NCBI GenBank assembly: GCA_016721605.1
Contig: JADKHS010000026.1
Coordinates: forward strand, 1 to 8,921
DNA from: Nitrosomonadales bacterium
Lineage (GTDB): Bacteria > Pseudomonadota > Gammaproteobacteria > Burkholderiales > Gallionellaceae
Length of the DNA stretch: 8,921 nt
Direction of reading: 5' to 3'
The translations under genes and the position numbers were made by a program. This document shows positions 1 through 5,066 of the stretch, piece by piece (within the stretch, counting starts at the first letter, position 1; each line of letters starts with the position of its first letter). The notes beneath the pieces are model-generated. The model did no database searches and was not told where the DNA came from. It saw nothing but the letters and a program-made list of their open reading frames with translations.

Positions 1-343
1 TAGCAATGTCACCATCACTTATCGCCGTATTTAACTGCGCTACCGTGAAACTTCCTAGAACTGTTGCATTACCTACCGAGGTGACGTGACCAGTAAGGTT
101 TGCATTGGTTGCGTCATTGCCGTTTAGCTTTTGTATTGCTTGCAGAATGGTGTCGGTAGCCGCGACCGTGCCTGCTGCGGACGTATATCCCGTCAGCAAC
201 GATGTTGCCTTTAGCCCTAGGGCAGTCTGTACCGCTGTAAAACCTGTTTCTATCGCATCAAATTCAGCGCGTAGTGTGGAGGATGAAATTGTCGAACTTG
301 TGGATGGCGCACCGGTTGAATCGTAGTAATCATTTGCTGGCAT
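1..343 (-). CDS. tail fibre-like protein, N-terminal part (runs off left edge)
   Basis: This open frame starts with ATG at 343 and stays open to the window edge, giving about 114 residues without a stop. The start MPANDYYDSTGAPS is preceded by AAGGA about 5 nt upstream. The N-terminus has the look of podovirus and siphovirus tail-fibre starts: a Ser/Thr-rich stretch followed by LRAEFDAIETGF, where the first residues usually anchor the fibre to the virion. Downstream are low-complexity segments typical of fibre shafts, such as TGYTSAAGTVAATDTILQAI and LTGHVTSVGNATVLGSFTVA. The likely role is host attachment at the distal tail. The receptor-binding C-terminus is outside the window, so specificity cannot be judged. 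It could also be a fibre-like structural protein of another kind. Confidence 0.75.
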   Translation of the reverse strand, partial: MPANDYYDSTGAPSTSSTISSSTLRAEFDAIETGFTAVQTALGLKATSLLTGYTSAAGTVAATDTILQAIQKLNGNDATNANLTGHVTSVGNATVLGSFTVAQLNTAISDGDIA

Positions 344-424
344 TGCTATCCTTTGCTAATTTAGAATTTAACAAATATATAAATCAACTGCTTACGCTAT
401 TTTAGTTTTATATTGTTTGCTAAA
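344..424. other. AT-rich intergenic gap bounded by 8-bp direct repeats
   Basis: This 81-bp gap is strongly AT-rich, unlike most gene junctions here, which overlap or sit a few bases apart. The octamer tttgctaa occurs at both ends, at 352-359 and 416-423, in direct orientation. It separates a prematurely ending structural gene from the tail-fibre-like gene. I see no GC-rich hairpin and no convincing promoter: the best -35/-10 pair would place the transcription start inside the ribosome binding site of the downstream gene. The most economical reading is the scar of a deletion between short repeats, but that is inference. Confidence 0.4.
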
Positions 425-748
425 TTAAGGCACTGTTAACGCTATGACTGTACCGAAAATTGCGCCCGTGCTATCCGTCACTACGTCACCAACAGAGACT
501 GTGCTGGTAAGCAGGCAGTCAAGAATGGCGTACTGTGCATCCGATGGCCGCGCCTGACCATCAAAACGCTCATAACCTTCCATCGTGTCATATCCGCCAT
601 TAACGCCATGCTCAAGATTCTGCGCAACTATAACAACCCCTGACGCTTTCTGCATCGCTGGCGTATCAGTATCTAGGCCACCGTTGAAGCCTATCCATTC
701 TGTTTTGGTTGGGACGTTTGGCGGTTTACGTTTTGGTGGATAGCTCAT
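425..748 (-). pseudogene. N-terminal fragment of a large phage structural protein
   Basis: The frame encodes 107 residues. The ATG at 748 overlaps the stop of the upstream adaptor gene (ATGA) and has AGGCCGGA just before it. The core FNGGLDTDTPAMQKASG, then NGGYDTMEGYERFDG and PSDAQYAILD, matches the N-terminal signature of a virion protein found after the adaptor gene in many prophages of Proteobacteria. As I recall, relatives run to several hundred residues. This copy ends at GTVIALTVP, right where the AT-rich gap begins. I therefore call it truncated, with the C-terminal bulk lost by deletion. The part kept may still be translated. Its precise role in the virion (tail or ejection-related) is not established by the sequence. 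A naturally short paralogue is the alternative. Confidence 0.6.
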
Positions 749-1437
749 TCCGGCCTGACTGTTATCATGCCGGTATCAGATGACCGACGAACACGGCTCT
801 GTCCGGGCAAATATTTAGCTTCCAATTTATCCAGCAAATCATCGTACTCATTCTGACCTGATATGATTAAATCGGCTGCTGCAATATCTTCGCCGTACAT
901 TACTTTTGCGCGAGCGACAATGATTCGTTCGTACTCTTCTGGAATCGGTGACGTATCAGAATCCGCTGTCATTTTGACTGGTCGCGCCCAATAGTCAGCC
1001 GTTAGCGAATAAACCGCGTCTGGTTTTGGCTCAAGTATTAATGACAAGTCTGGCATGATGACAATATGGCTTGGCTGCTGCGCCACCTTGACACCTTGCC
1101 GATAGTTTGCGCGCCAGTCTTTGTGAGGCAGCACGGGTAATTTTTTGTAGTTGCTTGTGCTGTAGTCAAGATAGAAAGAATCTTCATCCCACACTCCGAT
1201 TGTTGTAGGCGCGGTTACACTTGGTTCATTAATAACTGTGCTGGAACTCCATGTGCTTACATGTAAGAAGTCCCAATCAAACCATTTCCCTTGTATTTCA
1301 GCGTCTGCCAACGCAACAAATTCAACAACCTTTTCCATTTGCAGCACTTGACCTGTGACAGTGGTCGGGCCAGAGCCCGGCAACCCGCAGGCACGCCTAG
1401 TAGCCTGGCAAAACTGTAGGAAAGTTGACTTAGCCAT
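745..1437 (-). CDS. head-tail adaptor/connector protein (SU10 adaptor-like)
   Basis: This is a complete 230-residue protein. The N-terminus (MAKSTFLQFCQATRRACGL, then GPTTVTGQ and VEFVALADAEIQGKWFDWDF) and the later elements IVIMPDLSLILEPKPDAVY, LTADYWARPV and IPEEYERIIVARAKVMYG are the pattern of phage adaptor proteins of the SU10 adaptor type. These bind below the portal ring and connect the head to the tail. The length is usual for the family. The ATG lies within the stop region of the upstream small gene (ATGGCTAA overlap), and I see no clear Shine-Dalgarno motif, so translation is probably coupled. The position after capsid and decoration genes supports a neck role. Family assignment is from memory of the motif pattern. 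Confidence 0.75.
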   Translation of the reverse strand: MAKSTFLQFCQATRRACGLPGSGPTTVTGQVLQMEKVVEFVALADAEIQGKWFDWDFLHVSTWSSSTVINEPSVTAPTTIGVWDEDSFYLDYSTSNYKKLPVLPHKDWRANYRQGVKVAQQPSHIVIMPDLSLILEPKPDAVYSLTADYWARPVKMTADSDTSPIPEEYERIIVARAKVMYGEDIAAADLIISGQNEYDDLLDKLEAKYLPGQSRVRRSSDTGMITVRPE

Positions 1438-1603
1438 TTAGCTTGTTGTCGTTGCTGTCGTATAGGTTGCCGTCTTGTGCGTAACGCGCACCTGGGAAAT
1501 CTTCCATTTCTCCGCTAATCTCACCGAATGGGCGGTTACGATCAAGCTTACCGAATGCGCGGCCATCGGTTTCATTTTTGGTTTCAACATCTACTTTTTT
1601 CAT
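1430..1603 (-). CDS. small hydrophilic protein of unknown function (57 aa)
   Basis: I do not recognise this protein. It is charged and hydrophilic, begins MKKVDVETKNETDGRAFGKL, and contains FGEISGEMEDFPGARYAQDG. There is no membrane segment or signal peptide. An in-frame ATG at 1615, overlapping the upstream stop as ATGA, would give 61 residues. I prefer 1603 because AAGGAAG lies 5 nt before it, and that motif is itself inside the 61-aa version. Its stop overlaps the adaptor start, so it probably belongs to the same translation unit. Position between decoration and adaptor genes suggests a minor virion or assembly protein, which is inference only. Confidence 0.6.
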   Translation of the reverse strand: MKKVDVETKNETDGRAFGKLDRNRPFGEISGEMEDFPGARYAQDGNLYDSNDNKLNG

Positions 1604-1611
1604 ATCTTCCT

Positions 1612-1803
1612 TCATAGTGGTTGGCGAATAATCAAGCCTGTTTCATTGGCTTTGTTGTTGGTATCGCTAATAGCCACATCATCACGCGGCAACATTGGCC
1701 TATCGTTCATCATTCCGTAGTCAGTACGATGGGTCATTTTCTTATTAGCATCTTCTGAATAAGTGCCACACCCACACCCAATTACATAACCGTAATCTTT
1801 CAT
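1612..1803 (-). CDS. small protein of unknown function with Cys-rich N-terminus (63 aa)
   Basis: This 63-residue ORF starts with ATG at 1803 and has a good ribosome binding site, GAGGG, about 8 nt upstream. Near the N-terminus is IGCGCGTYSEDA, with two cysteines in a Cys-Gly-Cys arrangement. The rest is polar, with DRPMLPRDDVAISDTNN in the middle and a short C-terminus. Two cysteines are too few to call a zinc site. The stop overlaps the next small ORF (ATGA). A strong terminator-like hairpin lies immediately upstream, its U-tract directly adjoining the binding site. No function is assigned. Confidence 0.6.
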   Translation of the reverse strand: MKDYGYVIGCGCGTYSEDANKKMTHRTDYGMMNDRPMLPRDDVAISDTNNKANETGLIIRQPL

Positions 1804-1815
1804 TTTTTTACCCTC

Positions 1816-1842
1816 AAAAAAAGCGGCATCCGAAGATACCGC
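1816..1842 (-). terminator. intrinsic terminator with UUCG tetraloop
   Basis: Read on the minus strand, an 8-bp stem (GCGGTATC with GATGCCGC, one G-U pair) closes a UUCG tetraloop and is followed by seven T residues. This is a textbook rho-independent terminator. It lies 15 bp after the stop of the 57-aa gene at 1858-2031 and 12 bp before the start of the 63-aa gene, inside what otherwise looks like one operon. Partial termination here would lower expression of the neck and tail genes relative to the head genes. Confidence 0.85.
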
Positions 1843-1857
1843 CTTGGTTTCTTGCTC

Positions 1858-2031
1858 TTACTTACCGCGGAAGGTAAAAGACCCCTTTTCCGTTTTCATA
1901 GAAACAGAACTTTCCGTAGGCCGCTGTGACTCCTCGTTTGTTACACCTCTTGGAGATTCCTTCGCGCTGAACTTGGATAACTCAGACAAACCCTTGTCCA
2001 TGGCCGCGCCATTGCTTTTCATATCTTTCAT
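1858..2031 (-). CDS. small Lys-rich hydrophilic protein (57 aa)
   Basis: This is a 57-residue ORF with ATG at 2031 and TAA at 1858-1860, preceded by AAAAGGA about 8 nt upstream. The sequence begins MKDMKSNGAAMDKGLSELSK and ends SMKTEKGSFTFRGK. It is basic, hydrophilic and probably poorly structured. It lies 12 bp after the decoration-type gene and is followed directly by a strong terminator. Coding is supported by the ribosome binding site, tight packing and the absence of any other gene in the interval. I do not recognise it. A minor head or assembly protein is possible. Confidence 0.6.
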   Translation of the reverse strand: MKDMKSNGAAMDKGLSELSKFSAKESPRGVTNEESQRPTESSVSMKTEKGSFTFRGK

Positions 2032-2043
2032 GATTTTTTCCTT

Positions 2044-2433
2044 TTAGAACCAGTCGATAATAACGTCATAGGTGATAACCCCTGCCGGTGATCCTGTCGC
2101 GTTTGCAACGGTTGTTAGCAGTACCACGGTATCAGCAGGTATAACAGTCGTACCCAGCACGGATGCACCTGGCAAGTCTGTCAGAGTAGTGGCTGTTGAC
2201 GCTGCCATTGCGGCTGGCAAAAAGTCACCATACGCGGTTAATGTTCCAGACAATCCGATTTTAAGTTCGGTTGGCGTACTGCCTAGAACGTGGGCTGTAG
2301 TGCATCGAGCAATTACATCGCGTAGGCGACCCTGCTTGCCTTTTGGCCCACGAATCGGAAGCGTTACTGCTGCTGCCGTAGTGGTAATTGCACCTGTGGT
2401 ATAGGTGATTTGCTGCGGTTGCGAATAACTCAT
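2044..2433 (-). CDS. probable head decoration or head-fibre type virion protein (129 aa)
   Basis: This is a complete 129-residue protein, rich in Thr, Ala, Val and Gly, with no charged coil. It begins MSYSQPQQITYTTGAITTTA and carries the element LPIRGPKGKQGRLRDVIARC near residues 25-45. The C-terminal half consists of alternating hydrophobic strands (VIPADTVVLLTTVANATG, then GVITYDVIIDWF), suggesting a beta-sandwich. Small proteins of this composition placed directly after the major capsid gene are commonly capsid decoration or stabilising proteins. AAGGA lies about 9 nt before the ATG. A weak hairpin separates it from the capsid gene. The function comes from context and composition rather than from a recognised motif. 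Confidence 0.6.
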   Translation of the reverse strand: MSYSQPQQITYTTGAITTTAAAVTLPIRGPKGKQGRLRDVIARCTTAHVLGSTPTELKIGLSGTLTAYGDFLPAAMAASTATTLTDLPGASVLGTTVIPADTVVLLTTVANATGSPAGVITYDVIIDWF

Positions 2434-2453
2434 TGTTACTTTTCCTTTTTGTT

Positions 2454-2475
2454 AAACGCCGCCAGTTAAGGCGGC
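2454..2475 (-). terminator. weak terminator-like hairpin after the capsid gene
   Basis: On the minus strand a perfect 6-bp stem, GCCGCC with GGCGGC, around a TTAACT loop begins 7 nt after the capsid stop codon. It is followed by GTTTAAC, so the U-tract is only three bases. It may act as a partial terminator or as a 3' stem that protects the capsid mRNA. It is weaker than the other hairpins in this window. Confidence 0.5.
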
Positions 2476-2481
2476 ATTAGT

Positions 2482-3432
2482 TTAGAAGTTTAGGCTAGCC
2501 CATTTGATGATCCGAGCCTGTGCAGCAACGGTATGAGCAAGAGCAAAGCCTTCCAATGCGTACCATGCCACGCCCATATCACGACCAAAGTCACCGGGCA
2601 GTTTTCCGCGAATCTCAGGAGGGCATACAATCGCCTCCATAACGGTATCTGCGCCAAAGAAATACGCCTCATCGGACTTGGAGTTAGTCCATGCCTTAGA
2701 TGCGATGGTGGTTTGCTCGAAGAAACGGATACCCTCGTAAGAGCGCCCAACCTCACCATTTAGAATGGCGCGGAAACCCTCAGATACGTAAGAATGGACA
2801 GCTTCCAAGTCATCTTTGACGGTACGGAAAGTTGTTGGCCGACCAATTGCACGATAGTTACCGTCAGAGTAAACAGGGATATTGCGCTCCTTAAGTTGGT
2901 CAGCGATCAACTTCACATGAGTTTTATTCATGTTGACGTTGTTAGTGCTGGCGGCAGCACTATTTGTAGTAAGCGTAATTGCTGTGGTGCTCGTACCGCT
3001 GGACGCTTCAACAGCCAGTGGGGTAGCGTAGAACTGCGCCCGCGCTTCTGTCTCGAATGCCTTGTTAGCATCGTTTTTCAATGCTTTGTGGATGATCTGC
3101 TTAACTGGTTGTTCACTCAGGTCATTCAGCAAACCAGAATATGGAACTGAGTTACCGAATTCGTAAATCGTTCCGCTACCTTGGGTGATAGAGAAGTTTG
3201 TTTCTGGCATTTTGGTTGTTTCGCTCAACCTTGTGCCTTGTGTGGCTACATCCGAATACACGTTCCATCGGAATGTATCGCCTCGGTTATACCCTTTGTC
3301 GGTAAAATCCTCAGCGTCACAGTGTTGCTGAAACCGGCTCATTGGTTGTAATGCATTCCTCAGAACTTTGGAAAGTTCGTCCGCATACATGTACCCGCCA
3401 GCGGTGTTGGTACCCCATACTTGTCCTGCCAT
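2482..3432 (-). CDS. major capsid protein (N4 gp56-like type)
   Basis: This is a complete 316-residue protein. Recognisable elements in order are MAGQVWGTNTAGGYMYADEL at the N-terminus, LRNALQPMSRF, DKGYNRGDTFRWNVYSDVAT, GTIYEFGNSVPYSGLL, EQPVKQIIHKALKNDANKAF, LKERNIPVY and GRPTTFRTVKDDLE. These are followed by EGFRAILNGEVGR and the C-terminal RDMGVAWYALEGFALAH and ARIIKWAS. This pattern belongs to a capsid family often annotated with the N4 gp56 group, which folds as HK97-type coat. It builds the icosahedral shell on the scaffold. AAAGGA lies about 10 nt before the ATG, and the gene starts 25 bp after the scaffold gene. The absence of a protease gene and of a long N-terminal delta domain suggests assembly without proteolysis. 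The family name is from memory of the motif. Confidence 0.85.
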   Translation of the reverse strand: MAGQVWGTNTAGGYMYADELSKVLRNALQPMSRFQQHCDAEDFTDKGYNRGDTFRWNVYSDVATQGTRLSETTKMPETNFSITQGSGTIYEFGNSVPYSGLLNDLSEQPVKQIIHKALKNDANKAFETEARAQFYATPLAVEASSGTSTTAITLTTNSAAASTNNVNMNKTHVKLIADQLKERNIPVYSDGNYRAIGRPTTFRTVKDDLEAVHSYVSEGFRAILNGEVGRSYEGIRFFEQTTIASKAWTNSKSDEAYFFGADTVMEAIVCPPEIRGKLPGDFGRDMGVAWYALEGFALAHTVAAQARIIKWASLNF

Positions 3433-3457
3433 GATTAAATATTCCTTTCAGATTGAG

Positions 3458-4471
3458 TTATTCAAGTCCACGCGCAATGCGCAACTCTTGAACGTAATTA
3501 CTTTTTGTTTGTGGTGCTGGTGCCGGACGGTTTGCCATCCTTACCGAACCACCTTTAACCGTGTCTTGTGATCTTTTAGCAGCAAGCTTGCTGTCCGTAG
3601 ACGTAGCTGTATTGCGCTTAGAGAACAAGTTACGTATTTCCTTTGCCGCCTCTTCGATAATCGCCACGGGATTCTTGTTAGGATTCGCCTGGTAGATTTC
3701 TCCTGTGCGGTCATTGACTATTTTGAATAACAATGGGTCTTCGGCTAGGTCTGGGAACTGTTCTTTAAATCGCATTTCCCCTTCAGCACATTCAGCATCA
3801 AATCTTGCTTTTTTTGCTGCGTTGCTTTCTGCCTCCAGCTCCCGCCTTGCCATATAAACCGCTTTATTTGCAATCTCATCAGGATTGACGGTAGCTTTCT
3901 GCGCCGCCTGTAGTCTGATAAGAAGCTCGTTAGCAGTTTCAATATCCCCTTCGCCAATCAAATGCTGCGTCATAGCTTCGTGATATTTACCAGCAAGAAC
4001 TTTAATGTCATCCGCCGTAGCGGGTAGATCAGTTCCTCGCTGTTGAGACTGAATTTCTAGTTCGCGCTGTTGTAGCTGCGCTTCACGCTCTGCCAGCCTG
4101 CGTTCTTGCTCCTTGACCTGCCGCAGCTCTGCGCTGGCCTGATTGAGCATTTCGGATGCAGCTGCATTTTTCTGATATGCCGCAATTCCACCGGCATCAT
4201 CAATTTTCGTCTTGTGAACCTTGCGTTCTTTGCCGTTGACAATAACTGTTACTTCGTCAGGCTCCGGCTCTGGCTTATGCTCTTTTATTTCAGCTTCGAC
4301 CTTTTCTTCTCCGGCCTGCGCTCTAATTTGTTCATCACGCTTGGCGTAAATTGCCGCTCGCGGATCATCCTCGTGAATCTCGGCTTCAACCTCTGCACCT
4401 AGCTCGACTGGCGCTTGCTCTTCTATAAAAATCTTGTCGTCTTGCGGTATTACTTGATCTTCGTTATTCAC
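3458..4471 (-). CDS. capsid scaffolding protein
   Basis: This is a 337-residue hydrophilic protein placed between portal-linked genes and the capsid gene, the usual site for scaffold. Residues 15-75 are strongly acidic and Glu/Pro-rich. Residues 73-110 hold VTVIVNGKERKVHKTKIDDA and GGIAAYQKNAAASEML. Residues 105-147 form a clear coiled coil (LRQVKEQERRLAEREAQLQQ). A helical region follows, then a low-complexity Ser/Pro segment and a basic C-terminus ending VQELRIARGLE. Scaffolds bind coat through such C-terminal helices and leave before DNA packaging. The start is GTG, preceded by AAAGGGG 4 nt upstream, an unusually strong site. A strong terminator precedes the gene. No protease motif is visible. 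No other function fits as well. Confidence 0.85.
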   Translation of the reverse strand: MNNEDQVIPQDDKIFIEEQAPVELGAEVEAEIHEDDPRAAIYAKRDEQIRAQAGEEKVEAEIKEHKPEPEPDEVTVIVNGKERKVHKTKIDDAGGIAAYQKNAAASEMLNQASAELRQVKEQERRLAEREAQLQQRELEIQSQQRGTDLPATADDIKVLAGKYHEAMTQHLIGEGDIETANELLIRLQAAQKATVNPDEIANKAVYMARRELEAESNAAKKARFDAECAEGEMRFKEQFPDLAEDPLLFKIVNDRTGEIYQANPNKNPVAIIEEAAKEIRNLFSKRNTATSTDSKLAAKRSQDTVKGGSVRMANRPAPAPQTKSNYVQELRIARGLE

Positions 4472-4503
4472 ATTTCCCCTTTGCCGTCCTTTCGGATAGG
4501 CGT

Positions 4504-4525
4504 AAAAAAACCACCGTTAAGGTGG
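4504..4525 (-). terminator. intrinsic terminator upstream of scaffold gene
   Basis: On the minus strand CCACC, a TTAAC loop and GGTGG form a 5-bp stem followed by seven T residues. It lies 36 bp after the stop of the 73-aa gene and 32 bp before the scaffold start codon. It would reduce read-through from the portal block into the scaffold and capsid block. Either read-through or antitermination, or a promoter I cannot identify, must supply scaffold and capsid mRNA. Confidence 0.75.
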
Positions 4526-4561
4526 ATGTTGATAAAACTTGGTAATCCTTTAAATAATCGA

Positions 4562-4783
4562 TCAGATTGCCTTGAATAAGTTTAGCTTTGCCATTTCCAG
4601 GAGCCAAAGTACATCGCCACCGTCAGCCATCGTAGACGAGAAATAAAACTCACCGTCCGCGTCATATCCAAGCACAATACAGCTTTGCAATGTTGAATTA
4701 ATCGCTCCTTCGAGAACTCTTTCAGCATCTAAATCAAGCGTTGTAATAACGGGTAGCGTTACGACATTTGTAACCAATTCCAT
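4562..4783 (-). CDS. small conserved-looking phage protein of unknown function (73 aa)
   Basis: This is a complete 73-residue protein. The core AERVLEGAINSTLQSCIVLG, then YDADGEFYFSSTMADGGDVL and WLLEMAKLNLFKAI, resembles a small protein often found next to portal genes in prophages of Proteobacteria, for which I know no function. It is acidic and non-membrane. GAGGGA, overlapping the end of the 92-aa gene, lies about 10 nt before the ATG, and the gene follows that stop codon by 4 bp. The position suggests head assembly or a shared accessory role. Confidence 0.65.
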   Translation of the reverse strand: MELVTNVVTLPVITTLDLDAERVLEGAINSTLQSCIVLGYDADGEFYFSSTMADGGDVLWLLEMAKLNLFKAI

Positions 4784-4787
4784 AGCG

Positions 4788-5066
4788 CTACATTCCCTCT
4801 AATTCTTTAAGCTGGTCGTGTGCTGAATGACCAATCGTGATTGCATCGCTCATCCACACTTTGAACATCCTCGCAACGTGTATGCGGTTCCTGATTGCTG
4901 TAGCTTCTTTGACATCGGTAGGGTCTACATCGATCAACTCTTCTATTGCTACCGCGATTTCATCATTTGCTTTTTTAAGCAAGAATTTTCCAAGTGGCGT
5001 ACGCATAAACGATTCTGCATCTATGCCCATCCTGGCCATGCTTAGTAATTCGTCATCAGGCATCAT
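4788..5066 (-). CDS. small helical phage protein of unknown function (92 aa)
   Basis: This is a complete 92-residue, mainly helical acidic protein: ELLSMARMGIDAESFMRTPL near the N-terminus, GKFLLKKANDEIAVAIEELI in the middle, then DPTDVKEATAIRNRIHVARM. It ends KVWMSDAITIGHSAHDQLKE plus a short tail. The first of two adjacent ATGs overlaps the portal stop (ATGA), and there is no independent Shine-Dalgarno motif, so translation is coupled to the portal. Proteins of this shape recur downstream of portal genes, but I know of no assigned function. Confidence 0.65.
   Translation of the reverse strand: MMPDDELLSMARMGIDAESFMRTPLGKFLLKKANDEIAVAIEELIDVDPTDVKEATAIRNRIHVARMFKVWMSDAITIGHSAHDQLKELEGM

Noticed and set aside
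105..326. Plus-strand open frame of 73 residues
   Set aside because: The opposite strand is an uninterrupted tail-fibre-like frame with a good ribosome binding site.
358..387. Promoter for the tail-fibre-like gene (TTGATT and TAAATT, 18-bp spacing)
   Set aside because: Both boxes match consensus poorly, and the predicted start would lie within the Shine-Dalgarno sequence. The region is so AT-rich that such matches are expected.
2072..2404. Plus-strand open frame of 110 residues
   Set aside because: It lies entirely opposite the 129-aa virion gene, has low-complexity composition mirroring that gene, and no plus-strand gene neighbours it.
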